From NCBI RefSeq assembly GCF_029144185.1, contig NZ_CP110232.1, forward strand, positions 372,001 to 436,000: a DNA stretch of 64,000 nucleotides. The letters are read 5' to 3'. Source of the DNA: Vagococcus intermedius. Its GTDB lineage: Bacteria; Bacillota; Bacilli; Lactobacillales; Vagococcaceae. Shown one piece after another: positions 55,273 to 64,000 of this stretch. The notes under the pieces were generated by a model that ran no database searches, was not told the DNA's origin, and saw only the letters and a list, made by a program, of their open reading frames with translations. Position 1 is the stretch's first letter; every line of letters begins with the position of its first letter. The position numbers and the translations under genes were made by a program.

Positions 55273-56952
55273 TTGAGTACAAGTACAATTAAAATAATTC
55301 CACTAGGCGGCGTTCGTGAGAACGGAAAAAACTTATATGCTGTGGAAGTACAAGATGAGATTTTTATTTTAGACTGTGGATTGAAATATCCTGAAAATGA
55401 TTTATTAGGAATAGATATTGTTATTCCTGATTTTAGCTATTTATTAGACAATAAAGAGAAGATTGCAGGTGTTTTCTTAACTCATGGCCATGCAGATGCG
55501 ATTGGGGCATTGCCGTATTTATTAGAAAAAATTGAGGTGCCGGTTTTTGGTACAGAGTTAACAATTGAGTTAGCTAAAATAAATGTTAATGGTTATCCAG
55601 GAGCTAAGAAATTTAAAGATTTCCATGTAATTGATGAGTTTACAGAAATCGATTTTGAATTTGCTACAGCTAGCTTCTTCAGAACCACTCACACGATTCC
55701 AGATTCTGTAGGGATTTCATTAAAAACAAGCGAAGGTCATATTGTCTATACAGGTGATTTTAAATTTGATCATAGTGCTATTCCAATGTATCATACTGAT
55801 TTTGCTCGTTTGGCAGAAATCGGTAAAGAGGGTGTGTTAGCGTTGTTGAGTGATTCAACTAATGCTGAAAATCCAGCACAAGTGGCATCTGAACGTGAGA
55901 TTGCTGAAGAAGTTTACGATACTGTTCGTTATTCAGACGGTCGTATTATTGTGGCAAGTGTGGCAAGTAATATCCAACGTGTGCAACAAGTATTGGATGC
56001 CGCTTATAAGTCAGAGCGTAAAGTTGTGTTGACGGGTGAAGATTTAGAGAAAATCATTCGGACAGCTATCAAGTTGGAAAAAATTAAATTGCCAAGTGAT
56101 GATTTAATTATTGAAACGAAAGCAATGAAAAATTATCGTGATGATGAGTTGGTTATTTTAGAAACAGGTCGAATGGGAGAACCATTAAAATCGCTACAAC
56201 GTATGGCTAATGATCGTAGTCGTGGGATTAGTATCAAAGAAGGTGACCTAGTTTATATGACGACAACACCGTCTACAGCAATGGAGACAGCAGTTGCTAA
56301 AACGGAAGACTTAGTCTACCGTGCTGGTGGGACAGTTAAAACTATTTCTGATAATTTTAGAGTGTCCGGACATGCCAATCCGAATGATTTAAAATTAATG
56401 TTAAACTTAATGAAACCTAAATATTTTGTACCAATTCAAGGTGAGTACCGTATGTTAGCGGCTCATGCTGATTTAGCTCATGAGTTAGGTCTTTCTTATA
56501 AAGATATTTACATCACCGGTCGTGGCGATATTTTAGAATATAGCAATGGTCGTATGCACATGGCTGGTTCTACGGAAGCAGATAATGTGATGATTGATGG
56601 GTTAGGTGTTGGTGATATTGGCAATATCGTCTTGCGTGATCGTCGTATTTTATCAGAGGATGGGGTCTTTATTGCTGTTACTACAATCAATCGTAAGCAA
56701 CAAAAAATTGTGGCACGTCCACAAATTACCTCACGTGGGTTTGTATATGTGAAGGAAAGTAAAGATTTAATGAAAGAAAGTGCTGATATCGTTGAAGATA
56801 TTATCATTGAAAACTTAAAAAATAATGACTTTGAATGGGGTAAACTTAAACAAGATATCCGTGAGCAGCTAAGTCGTTATTTATTTGAACAAACAAAGCG
56901 TCGACCAGTTATTTTACCAGTGATTATGGAAACGAGTCAACGTAAAAAATAG
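55273..56952 (+). CDS. rnjB: Ribonuclease J2
   Basis: A 559-residue metallo-beta-lactamase/beta-CASP nuclease involved in mRNA turnover. The metal motif reads THGHADAIGALPYLLE, that is HxHxDA, where RNase J1 has HGHEDHIG. Loss of that second metal-binding His is the mark of J2 paralogues, which form a complex with J1 and have weak activity alone. The C-terminus ends EQTKRRPVILPVIMET. The gene is not preceded by rpoY, which usually accompanies rnjA, supporting J2. The start is TTG at 55273 after GAGGTGAAGG. Monocistronic with a terminator. Confidence 0.9.
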   Translation: MSTSTIKIIPLGGVRENGKNLYAVEVQDEIFILDCGLKYPENDLLGIDIVIPDFSYLLDNKEKIAGVFLTHGHADAIGALPYLLEKIEVPVFGTELTIELAKINVNGYPGAKKFKDFHVIDEFTEIDFEFATASFFRTTHTIPDSVGISLKTSEGHIVYTGDFKFDHSAIPMYHTDFARLAEIGKEGVLALLSDSTNAENPAQVASEREIAEEVYDTVRYSDGRIIVASVASNIQRVQQVLDAAYKSERKVVLTGEDLEKIIRTAIKLEKIKLPSDDLIIETKAMKNYRDDELVILETGRMGEPLKSLQRMANDRSRGISIKEGDLVYMTTTPSTAMETAVAKTEDLVYRAGGTVKTISDNFRVSGHANPNDLKLMLNLMKPKYFVPIQGEYRMLAAHADLAHELGLSYKDIYITGRGDILEYSNGRMHMAGSTEADNVMIDGLGVGDIGNIVLRDRRILSEDGVFIAVTTINRKQQKIVARPQITSRGFVYVKESKDLMKESADIVEDIIIENLKNNDFEWGKLKQDIREQLSRYLFEQTKRRPVILPVIMETSQRKK

Positions 56953-56963
56953 TCGTTATGGAA

Positions 56964-57002
56964 GAAGCTTATTCTATGAAAATAGAATAAAGCTTCTTTT
57001 TT
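56964..57002 (+). terminator. Terminator of rnjB
   Basis: GAAGCTTATTCTAT and ATAGAATAAAGCTTC with one bulged A, then T residues. Confidence 0.85.
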
Positions 57003-57055
57003 AACTGATTAGTGATTAAGGCGTTAAATTTAAGTAAAAGTGGAGGGTATGTTGA

Positions 57056-58504
57056 GTGAATAAAGAGTATAGATTAGATGAAAAGCATGATTATCATGAT
57101 CATCGTTGGGTTATATTGGTTGCGATAGGATTATTTACTTTTATGTCAACCTTAGATGGAAGTATTGTAAATGTGGCTTTGCCTACCATTTCTGCCGATT
57201 TAGGTGTAAAAATGAATCAGGCAGAATGGGTCGTCTCCATTTATCTGATGACTGTGTGTGCGTGTCTATTATTATTTGGAAAAATTGGTGATAGTAAAGG
57301 AAAAGTGGCTGTTTTTAAATGGGGGACAGTCGTTTTTGTTATAGGTTCAGCACTGTGTGGCATACCTGGTTCATTATCTTTGTTATTAGTTGCCAGAGCT
57401 GTACAGGCGGTTGGTGCTAGTATGACAATGGCTACGGGAAGTGGCATCATTACAGAAGTCTTTCCTTTAAGTGAACGTGGTAAAGCACTGGGCTTGATGG
57501 GGTCATTTGTATCTCTGGGTTCTATTACAGGACCGGGCGTAGGTGGTCTTATTCTGCATTCCCTCCATTGGAGTTATATTTTTTGGATTAATATCCCTGT
57601 AGGAATTGTTACAATTATCATTGGTCAAAAGTATTTACCAAAAGAATCGATTCGGTCGGATAAAAAAATAGATAAATTAGGATTTATCATGTTTGCTATT
57701 TTTATTATGACTTTTTTTGGGGGAGTATTTGTTGGGCAAGAGATTGGCTTCCAACAGCGCTTGGTTTGGTTATTAATGAGTGTTTCTTTAGTTAGTTTGA
57801 TTACTTTCTATCGTGTGGAAAAAAGTGTGGAAAATCCGCTGATTAATTTTAAGATTTTCCACAATAAAATGTTTACTATGAGTTTATTAACCGCATCATT
57901 AATTTTTGTGAGTAACTTTTTTGCAAATGTGATTGTTCCCTTTTATTTACAAAATTTAAGAGGGTTTAGTCCAAGTAAGGCTGGTATGATTATGATGGTT
58001 TTTCCTTTAGTAATGGTAGTGGTCGCACCATTAAGTGGGATGCTTTCTGATAAAGTGGGTCCAATGATTTTATGTTTAGTTGGTTTAAGTGTTCTGACCT
58101 TGTCTCAATTCTTTTATACACAAATTGGACAAGATACGCCTTTAATATTATTTGTTTTTATACCAGCGCTAATGGGTTTAGGAAATGCTTTATTCCAAGC
58201 TCCTAATAATACTATTGTCATGAGTAGTGTCACTATTGACGAGTTAGGTATTGCAGGTAGTCTTAATTCTTTAGCTCGCAATTTTGGGATGGTAGTAGGA
58301 ATATCCCTTTCAACAACTGTTTTATATCAATCGATGTCAACAAAATTCGGAAGTCGTGTTACGACTTATCTTACAGATCGTCCAGATGTGTTCTTATATG
58401 GGATGCATGTTACTTATCTGGTCTCTTTTAGCATTTGTTTAGCAGCGTTTATGATGACTTTATGGCGTTATTTAAAAAATAGAGGAGTCAACAGAACCGC
58501 TTAG
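57056..58504 (+). CDS. MFS efflux transporter, DHA2 (14-helix) family
   Basis: A 482-residue transporter. FMSTLDGSIVNVALPTISAD is the first-helix signature of EmrB/QacA-type drug:H+ antiporters; motif C is GSITGPGVGGLIL, followed by WSYIFWINIPVGI. A charged His/Asp-rich N-terminus (KHDYHDHRW) precedes helix 1. The start is GTG at 57056 nine bases after GGAGG. Substrate unknown; likely toxic compounds. Confidence 0.92.
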   Translation: MNKEYRLDEKHDYHDHRWVILVAIGLFTFMSTLDGSIVNVALPTISADLGVKMNQAEWVVSIYLMTVCACLLLFGKIGDSKGKVAVFKWGTVVFVIGSALCGIPGSLSLLLVARAVQAVGASMTMATGSGIITEVFPLSERGKALGLMGSFVSLGSITGPGVGGLILHSLHWSYIFWINIPVGIVTIIIGQKYLPKESIRSDKKIDKLGFIMFAIFIMTFFGGVFVGQEIGFQQRLVWLLMSVSLVSLITFYRVEKSVENPLINFKIFHNKMFTMSLLTASLIFVSNFFANVIVPFYLQNLRGFSPSKAGMIMMVFPLVMVVVAPLSGMLSDKVGPMILCLVGLSVLTLSQFFYTQIGQDTPLILFVFIPALMGLGNALFQAPNNTIVMSSVTIDELGIAGSLNSLARNFGMVVGISLSTTVLYQSMSTKFGSRVTTYLTDRPDVFLYGMHVTYLVSFSICLAAFMMTLWRYLKNRGVNRTA

Positions 58505-58545
58505 ATTATCTGTTATAACATCTGTATTAACTTTTACTTGAAACT

Positions 58546-58590
58546 GTTATAGCGAAAAAGACAAATCTCTTTGTTTTTTTAAGCTATAAC
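58546..58590 (+). terminator. Nested hairpin terminator after MFS gene
   Basis: Inner ACAAA-TCTC-TTTGT followed by seven T residues (58561-58580), enclosed by an outer perfect 8-bp stem GTTATAGC/GCTATAAC. The outer stem may instead be an operator for the downstream gene. Confidence 0.75.
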
Positions 58591-58686
58591 ATATATAATA
58601 TAGTTATTAAACTGTTTTATTGACTAAGAGTAAGCACGTGAAGTGTTTTTGAGATATTAGTTTATAAGGGGAAGGAGCGGTCGATT

Positions 58687-60006
58687 ATGGCAACCAAACA
58701 TGATCAAATCTTAGAGTATATAGAATCATTGCCAGTAGGTGAGCGTATTTCTGTGAGAAGTATTGCTAAAAGTTTGAGTGTCAGTGAAGGAACTGCTTAT
58801 CGAGCGATTAAAGAGGCTGAAACATCAGGTTTAGTTTCAACGATTCAAAGAGTAGGGACTATACGGATTGAGCGTAAAATGAAAAGTCACTTTGAACGTT
58901 TAACCTTTGGCGAAGTTGCTAAAATTATAGAAGGTGACGTTCTTGGCGGAAAAAATGGATTGGAAAAAAGCCTAGCTAAGTTTATTATTGGCGCGATGAC
59001 AGAAGATGCGATGGCTCGTTATATTGCACCAGGATCGTTGATGATTGTTGGTAATCGTGAGGAAGTTCAAGCATTAGCTTTAGAAAAAGGTGCGGCTGTC
59101 TTAATTACCGGAGGCTTTGAAACAACAAAGGAGATTGTAGAACTAGCAGATGAAGTTGGAATGCCTATTCTAAGTACTAGCTATGATACTTTTACAGTTG
59201 CCACAATGATCAATCGTGCCATGAGTGATCAGCTAATCAAAAAAGATATTATGCTTGTGGGTGATATCTTTACTAATTTAGAACAAACTAGTTATTTATT
59301 AACAACTGATACTGTTAATAGTTATCGTCAACTATCAGATAAGACAGGACACACACGTTTTCCAGTTGTGAATAAGAGTTTGCGAGTATTAGGTATTATT
59401 ACAGCTAAAGATGTTATTGGCAAACAAGATGCACAGCCTTTAGAAAAAGTCATGACAAAAGATCCAAATAAGGTGAAAAAGCATATGAGTGTGGCTAGTG
59501 TCGCTCATATGATGATTTGGGATGGTTTAGAGATGATGCCAGTTGTCGAAGATGATTTGTCTTTACTCGGAATTATTTCGCGACAAGATGTTATGAAAGC
59601 CATGCAAATTGCCCAACGTCAACCCCAGGTAGCTAATACGATTTCTGATGAAATTTCAGGTCAAATTGTATTATTAGAAGATCGGATGACAGAAGAGTTG
59701 CGTTTTGGGTTCAAAGTATCACCACAAATGGTCAGCACAGTAGGGACGATCTCATTTGGTGTCCTAAGTGAAATCATAAGTAATGTTGCTCAACGCACAC
59801 TTTATTTGAATCAACATCGCAATGTAGTGATTGAACAAGTTAATTTACATTATTTCCGTTTGATTCAAATCGAAAGTGAATTGGAAATTCGTCCAAGAAT
59901 TCTAGACTTAGGTCGTCGTTCAGCCAAACTAGATATTGAAGTATACTTGGAAAATGCGATTGTTGCTAAGGGCATCGTAGTGTGTCAAGTGATGGAAAAA
60001 ACTTAA
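58687..60006 (+). CDS. DRTGG/CBS/hotdog domain regulator (YtoI-like)
   Basis: A 439-residue protein with an N-terminal winged helix (SVRSIAKSLSVSEGTAYRAI near residue 25), a DRTGG domain (about 70-185), a CBS pair (about 190-310; FPVVNKSLRVLGIITAKDVI and MMPVVEDDLSLLGIISRQDV), and a hotdog thioesterase-like C-terminus (about 325-439). Domain order and length match Bacillus YtoI. CBS pairs bind adenosine nucleotides, so ligand-responsive transcription control is plausible. ATG at 58687 follows AAGGAGCGG. It is 18 bases upstream of nrnA, as ytoI is next to nrnA in Bacillus. Confidence 0.9.
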   Translation: MATKHDQILEYIESLPVGERISVRSIAKSLSVSEGTAYRAIKEAETSGLVSTIQRVGTIRIERKMKSHFERLTFGEVAKIIEGDVLGGKNGLEKSLAKFIIGAMTEDAMARYIAPGSLMIVGNREEVQALALEKGAAVLITGGFETTKEIVELADEVGMPILSTSYDTFTVATMINRAMSDQLIKKDIMLVGDIFTNLEQTSYLLTTDTVNSYRQLSDKTGHTRFPVVNKSLRVLGIITAKDVIGKQDAQPLEKVMTKDPNKVKKHMSVASVAHMMIWDGLEMMPVVEDDLSLLGIISRQDVMKAMQIAQRQPQVANTISDEISGQIVLLEDRMTEELRFGFKVSPQMVSTVGTISFGVLSEIISNVAQRTLYLNQHRNVVIEQVNLHYFRLIQIESELEIRPRILDLGRRSAKLDIEVYLENAIVAKGIVVCQVMEKT

Positions 60007-60024
60007 GAGAAGAGGCCACTTTTT

Positions 60025-60969
60025 ATGACAGTTCAAGCAGATATTTTAAAAGAAATTAAAGCGTACGATACGATTATTATTCATCGTCACCAACGACCAG
60101 ATCCAGATGCTTTAGGTTCCCAAGCAGGTTTAGGAGAACTGTTAAAAGCAACCTATCCAGAGAAAAAAATCTTGTTAGCTGGTAGTGAAGTTGGTGATTT
60201 AGATTATTTAACAACAATGGATGATATTTCAGTTGAGACATATGAGGGTGCTTTAGTTATTGTAACCGATACAGCAAATGCCCCAAGAATTAGTGGGGAA
60301 AATTATGCGTTAGGTGCTAAACTAATTAAGATAGACCACCATCCAGATGATGAGCCCTATGGTGATTTATCATGGGTCAATACAGAAGCAAGTAGTTGCA
60401 GTGAAATTATTTATGATTTCTATGAAATGTTTAAAGGAGAACTAACTTTAAACGCTGAAGGAGCACGTTTACTTTATGCAGGAATTATTGGTGATACAGG
60501 ACGCTTTATGTATCCATCTACTACGTCCCATACGCTAGCTGTAGCTGCTGATTTATTACGTTTTGGTTTTGATGCACCTTTATTAAATCGTCAAGTAAGT
60601 GAGATGCCATTTAAAGTAGCCAAATTGTCAGGATATGTTTTACAGAACTTACAGATGACAGATAATGGTGCGGCTATGATTATTTTACCTGACTCTTTAT
60701 TACAAGAAAATGATGTAACAGATGCTGATACGTCAGCTTTGATTTCATTACCAGGACAAATTGAGAGTGTTTTAGCTTGGGGGATTTTTGTCGAACAGCC
60801 TAGTGGTTGCTATCGTGCTCGTTTGCGTTCTAAAGGACCGGTTATCAATACAATTGCTAAAGCTCACAATGGTGGCGGGCATCCGTTAGCAAGTGGTGCC
60901 AATGCCAAAGATATGGCAGAGGTTGAAGAAATTTTCAGTGAAATTCAACTAGCTATTTCAGAACAATAA
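60025..60969 (+). CDS. nrnA: DHH/DHHA1 phosphoesterase, oligoribonuclease NrnA
   Basis: A 314-residue manganese-dependent phosphoesterase degrading nano-RNA and pAp (also cyclic-dinucleotide products). DHH motifs: HQRPDPDALGSQAGL, TDTANAPRI, KIDHHPDDEPYGD; DHHA1 motif NGGGHPLASGA near the C-terminus. ATG at 60025; ribosome site AAGAGAAGAGG. Second gene after the YtoI-like regulator. Confidence 0.94.
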   Translation: MTVQADILKEIKAYDTIIIHRHQRPDPDALGSQAGLGELLKATYPEKKILLAGSEVGDLDYLTTMDDISVETYEGALVIVTDTANAPRISGENYALGAKLIKIDHHPDDEPYGDLSWVNTEASSCSEIIYDFYEMFKGELTLNAEGARLLYAGIIGDTGRFMYPSTTSHTLAVAADLLRFGFDAPLLNRQVSEMPFKVAKLSGYVLQNLQMTDNGAAMIILPDSLLQENDVTDADTSALISLPGQIESVLAWGIFVEQPSGCYRARLRSKGPVINTIAKAHNGGGHPLASGANAKDMAEVEEIFSEIQLAISEQ

Positions 60970-61005
60970 AAAAAGCTAAACCAGTTTTTCTGGTTTAGCT
61001 TTTTT
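60968..61005. terminator. Bidirectional terminator
   Basis: AAAAAAGCTAAACCAG, loop TTTTT or similar, CTGGTTTAGCTTTTTT between convergent genes. Confidence 0.9.
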
Positions 61006-62944
61006 ATTGTTCTTCTAATTCGAGTCCTAAGGTTTCCCACTGAGTCATCAAGTTTTCTTGCTTAAGTTCTAGTTCATTCAGAGTTGCTTGTAAGGTCATT
61101 AATTTGCTATGGTCCTCGATGTAGAGTGGGTTTGCCATCTCCATTTGAGTAGCCGTAATAGTATCATCAACTTCTGCTAGCTCAAGTTCAATTTGTTCAA
61201 TTTTTCGTGTCAGACTTCTAATTTTTCGTTGGTAGTCTTTCGACTGTTGGAACTGATTTTTATTAGAGACAAGGGTGACAGTTTCCTTTGTCTCTGAGTT
61301 TTGTTTTTTGAGAAGGGCTAGTTCCTCTGCCTCAAGTTTTTTCTCTAAATAATAATCATAGTCACCTAAGTAGAGAGTACTACCAGTTTCAGATAGTTCA
61401 ATAACTTTTGTTGCAATACGATTGATGAAATAACGGTCATGAGAAACAAAAAGTAACGTTCCTTCATAGTTAATTAGGGCATTTTCAAGCACTTCTTTGC
61501 TGTCAATGTCTAGGTGGTTGGTAGGTTCATCTAGGATTAAGAAATTTTCTTTATCCATTGAGAGTTTAGCAAGAGCTAAACGAGCTTTTTCGCCACCACT
61601 TAGTAAAGGAACAGTTTTTTCAACATCTTCTCCAGAGAAAAGGAAGCTCCCTAAAACAGAACGAATGTCTTTTTCTGGAACTGTGGAGTGTTCGTCCCAA
61701 AGTTCATTTAAGACTGTTTTATGGGAGCGTAAATCAGCCTGCTCTTGATCGTAGTAGCCGATAGTGACATTAGTACCTAAATGAGTGTTACCTTTAATAA
61801 AAGGTAATTGCCCAATAATTGATTTTAAGAGCGTTGACTTTCCAATCCCGTTAGGACCCACTAAGGCAATCGCTTCTTGTTTTCTAATATCTAAGTTGAT
61901 TGGCTCACATAAGATGGTCTCATCATAACCAATTGCAGAGTCCTCAGTCTGTAAGACAATATTACCTGATTGTTTTTCAATATCAAATAAAAAACGAGCT
62001 GATTTTTCATCTCCGACAGGGCGATCCAAACGTTCCATCTTATCTAATTGTTTTCGTCTACTTTGGGCACGTTTAGTGGTACTTGCCCGTACAATATTTT
62101 TAGCAACAAATTCTTCGAGTTTGTTGATTTCTGTTTGTTGTTTTTCAAAGGCTTTCCAGTCAGAAGCGAGTTTTTCAGCTTTTAATTCGAGAAATTTACT
62201 ATAGTTTCCTTTATAATGGGTCATTTTATGTCGGCTTAAGTCATAGACTTCGGTAACAATCTTATCCAAAAAGTAACGATCATGTGAAACCAGTAACAGT
62301 GCCCCACGATAGTTTTGCAAGTAGTTTTCTAGCCATGATAACGTTTCAATATCAAGGTGGTTAGTTGGTTCATCTAGAATCAACAAATCAGGGCGTTCTA
62401 ATAGGAGTTTGGCTAAAGCTAGACGTGTTTTTTGACCACCAGACAAACTTGAAATAGGGCGGTCATAAAAAGTTTGGTCAAAACGAAAACCATTTAAAAC
62501 GGCCTTGATTTCTGATTCATAACCGTAACCATTCTGCTCATTGAAATTATGTTGTAACTGATCGTATTCTTTCAAAAGCCGAGCATAGGCTTCTTCATCG
62601 GCTAGTAACTCAGGTTGTCCAATTTTATATTCTAATTGTCGCAAGCGTGTCTCTAAGGCGCGTAATTGGTCATAAGCTGTTAACATTTCTTCCCAGATAG
62701 TTTTGTCACTGCTTAGACCGGTGTGTTGGTCTAAGTAGCCAATGGTTAAGGCTTTAGTTTTAGAGATAGTTCCCTCATCTGGTTCATCAATACCGGCAAT
62801 GATTTTTAAGAGTGTCGATTTTCCGGCACCATTTCGACCGACTAAGGCGATGCGGCTGCGATCTTGTATTTCTAATTGGATATGATCAAATAAAACTTCG
62901 GCACCAAAATGTCGAGCTACTTGATTGGCTTGTAGTAAAATCAT
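61004..62944 (-). CDS. ABC-F family ATPase (YdiF-like)
   Basis: A 646-residue soluble protein with two ABC ATPase domains and no membrane segment. First: Walker A GRNGAGKSTLLK, signature LSGGQKTRLALA, Walker B LLILDEPTNHLD. Second: GPNGIGKSTLLK, LSGGEKARLALA, LILDEPTNHLD. The linker (about 230-310) is the P-site tRNA interaction motif region and is rich in Lys/Arg. A C-terminal coiled coil (about 540-646) follows. ABC-F proteins act on ribosomes. In Bacillus, ydiF lies near rex and groES, matching the order here. ATG at 62944 follows GAAGGAGAC. Confidence 0.92.
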   Translation of the reverse strand: MILLQANQVARHFGAEVLFDHIQLEIQDRSRIALVGRNGAGKSTLLKIIAGIDEPDEGTISKTKALTIGYLDQHTGLSSDKTIWEEMLTAYDQLRALETRLRQLEYKIGQPELLADEEAYARLLKEYDQLQHNFNEQNGYGYESEIKAVLNGFRFDQTFYDRPISSLSGGQKTRLALAKLLLERPDLLILDEPTNHLDIETLSWLENYLQNYRGALLLVSHDRYFLDKIVTEVYDLSRHKMTHYKGNYSKFLELKAEKLASDWKAFEKQQTEINKLEEFVAKNIVRASTTKRAQSRRKQLDKMERLDRPVGDEKSARFLFDIEKQSGNIVLQTEDSAIGYDETILCEPINLDIRKQEAIALVGPNGIGKSTLLKSIIGQLPFIKGNTHLGTNVTIGYYDQEQADLRSHKTVLNELWDEHSTVPEKDIRSVLGSFLFSGEDVEKTVPLLSGGEKARLALAKLSMDKENFLILDEPTNHLDIDSKEVLENALINYEGTLLFVSHDRYFINRIATKVIELSETGSTLYLGDYDYYLEKKLEAEELALLKKQNSETKETVTLVSNKNQFQQSKDYQRKIRSLTRKIEQIELELAEVDDTITATQMEMANPLYIEDHSKLMTLQATLNELELKQENLMTQWETLGLELEEQ

Positions 62945-63056
62945 AGTGTCTCCTTCTAAAATAAGTAGTATGTTAATAGTCTATCACACTTGCTATTATT
63001 GAGAAAAGAAAGTTGCCATTTTTATAGGAGATATTTCACAAAACGAAACAGGAAAA

Positions 63057-63086
63057 TTGCATTTTAACGAGGTATACTGGTATTAT
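63057..63086 (+). promoter_or_regulatory. Predicted rex promoter
   Basis: TTGCAT, 18-base spacer, TATTAT with an extended TGG before it. A long 5' leader of about 110 bases follows. Confidence 0.5.
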
Positions 63087-63204
63087 AGTAATGTATTTAT
63101 TAAGCTATCGAGATTTGATACTAGATATAAGCTTGTTTAAAAGTAGACAAGCATTGAAATAGAGCAATCAGTCGAGAACAGATATTTTTAAAGGAGGATA
63201 TAGT

Positions 63205-63846
63205 ATGAAAAATCAAGCAATACCAAAAGCCACAGCTAAAAGACTACCTTTGTATTACCGTTATCTTAAGGTTTTATTGGATTCTGGTAAAACAAAAGTG
63301 TCATCAACTGAATTGAGTGATGCCGTTAAGGTAGACAGTGCGACTATTCGTCGTGATTTTTCTTATTTTGGAGAGTTAGGAAAACGCGGTTATGGGTATG
63401 ATGTCGAGAGTTTATTAGAATTTTTCTCTAAAACATTAAGTGAAGATCGCTTAACAAATGTTGCGTTAATTGGGGTAGGTAATTTAGGGAATGCCTTATT
63501 AAAGTACGGCTTCCATCAAAACAATAATATTCGTATTAGTGCGGCTTTTGACGTAAGAGAAGACCTAGTAGGACGGATTGTTGATGGGATTCCAGTCTAT
63601 CCAATGAGTGATATGGAATCACAAATTAAATTACAACAAATTGAAATTGCTATTTTGGCTATTCCAGCTTCTGAAGCACAAGATACAGCTAACTTGTTAA
63701 TCAATGCTGGAATCAAAGGCATTATGAACTTTACACCAGTTCGTCTAACAACGCCTAAGCATGTTCAAGTTCAAAGTGTTGATTTAACAAATGAGTTACA
63801 AACATTAATTTACTTCTTAAATCACTACACAGAATCAGAAGAATAA
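63205..63846 (+). CDS. rex: Redox-sensing transcriptional repressor Rex
   Basis: A 213-residue repressor that senses NADH/NAD+ and controls fermentation and anaerobic respiration genes. N-terminal winged helix ([20 protein letters not shown], then [16 protein letters not shown]) and Rossmann fold with [15 protein letters not shown]-terminal swapped helix ends TLIYFLNHY. Length is normal. ATG at 63205 follows AAAGGAGG. I found no convincing Rex palindrome (TTGTGA-N6-TCACAA) upstream of it or elsewhere in the window. Confidence 0.96.
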   Translation: MKNQAIPKATAKRLPLYYRYLKVLLDSGKTKVSSTELSDAVKVDSATIRRDFSYFGELGKRGYGYDVESLLEFFSKTLSEDRLTNVALIGVGNLGNALLKYGFHQNNNIRISAAFDVREDLVGRIVDGIPVYPMSDMESQIKLQQIEIAILAIPASEAQDTANLLINAGIKGIMNFTPVRLTTPKHVQVQSVDLTNELQTLIYFLNHYTESEE

Positions 63847-63880
63847 AAAGAAACCTAGACAAGTGTCTAGGTTTCTTTTT
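63846..63880. terminator. Bidirectional terminator after rex
   Basis: AAAAAGAAACCTAGAC, loop AAGT, GTCTAGGTTTCTTTTT, serving convergent genes. Confidence 0.9.
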
Positions 63881-64000
63881 ATTGCAAGATACTTAATTGT
63901 AACAACATCACAAGACCATTCATACAACAATGTGTCACGATAGAAGTCCAAATACTTCCAGTTTTTTGGTAAAGATAATAGAAGGTCATCCCCATTGCAA
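63879..64000 (-). CDS. CPBP-family intramembrane metalloprotease, C-terminal fragment (cut by window edge)
   Basis: Only the last 40 codons are visible, too short to stand out as an open frame. They read AMGMTFYYLYQKTGSIWTSI then VTHCCMNGLVMLLQ, matching the final membrane helix of CPBP (CAAX protease/bacteriocin-processing) proteins, whose H...N motif appears in THCCMNG. In Bacillus and Enterococcus a CPBP gene lies between rex and groES, which supports the call. The stop (TAA at 63879-63881) lies in the shared terminator. Confidence 0.75.
   Translation of the reverse strand, partial: AMGMTFYYLYQKTGSIWTSIVTHCCMNGLVMLLQLSILQ

Noticed and set aside
63032-63050. TTTCACAAAACGAAACA as a Rex operator before rex
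   Set aside because: Only one half resembles TTCACAA; the required inverted half is missing.

Overview
This is about 64 kb of low-GC Firmicutes chromosome, most likely from the Enterococcaceae. A Vagococcus-like organism fits best, but the species cannot be fixed from this sequence. The reasons are: a sigma-54/LevR-controlled mannose PTS arranged as in enterococci; a complete WxL/csc surface-protein locus with an Mga-type regulator; a mevalonate pathway operon; RNase J2; and an ABC-F / rex / CPBP-protease order at the right end that resembles Bacillus and Enterococcus. Coding is dense. I see no rRNA, tRNA, insertion sequence, prophage or CRISPR array.

Layout. 1-4.6 kb: mannose-family PTS EIIAB (runs off the left edge), a free EIIB and the LevR-type activator, with a near-perfect sigma-54 promoter in front of the EIIB gene. 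4.9-13.1 kb: a small orphan gene, then the WxL surface cluster (lectin-WxL protein, small LPXTG-like protein, short WxL protein, DUF916/DUF3324 membrane protein) and a convergent Mga-like regulator. 13.1-16.3 kb: a 970-bp gene-free region with palindromes and a candidate small RNA, followed by a large peptidoglycan hydrolase (GH73 + LysM + NlpC/P60). 16.3-21.1 kb: a small gene, a CLC Cl-/H+ antiporter, and menaquinone genes menE/menB with divergent menI. 21.2-31.4 kb: fructose-family PTS and its PRD regulator, MscS-like channel, SPFH protein, peptide transporter DtpT, OsmC protein, membrane-anchored GH18 protein. 31.4-35.1 kb: mevalonate operon mvaS, thiolase, HMG-CoA reductase (the last two unfused).

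35.3-45.5 kb is the most interesting stretch. A six-gene, tightly coupled operon carries a sugar-type ABC transporter, a UbiA-family prenyltransferase and a periplasmic-binding-protein-fold protein that has no signal peptide. It converges on a YesMN-like two-component system, which is divergent from a lipoprotein flavin reductase. The active-site residues and spacing of that reductase match urocanate reductase (UrdA) rather than fumarate reductase. I infer an anaerobic respiratory module in which a surface flavoprotein receives quinol electrons; the menaquinone genes at 18-21 kb and the UbiA protein may feed it. This link is inference.

45.6-64 kb: an RpiR regulator with a beta-glucoside operon (EIIC, 6-phospho-beta-glucosidase, ROK kinase), proline iminopeptidase, a DUF1846 protein, an ABC exporter, a possible structured RNA, RNase J2, an MFS efflux protein, a DRTGG/CBS/hotdog regulator with NrnA, an ABC-F ATPase, Rex, and the 3' end of a CPBP protease gene. 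Most transcription units end in clear intrinsic terminators, so operon borders can be drawn with fair confidence.
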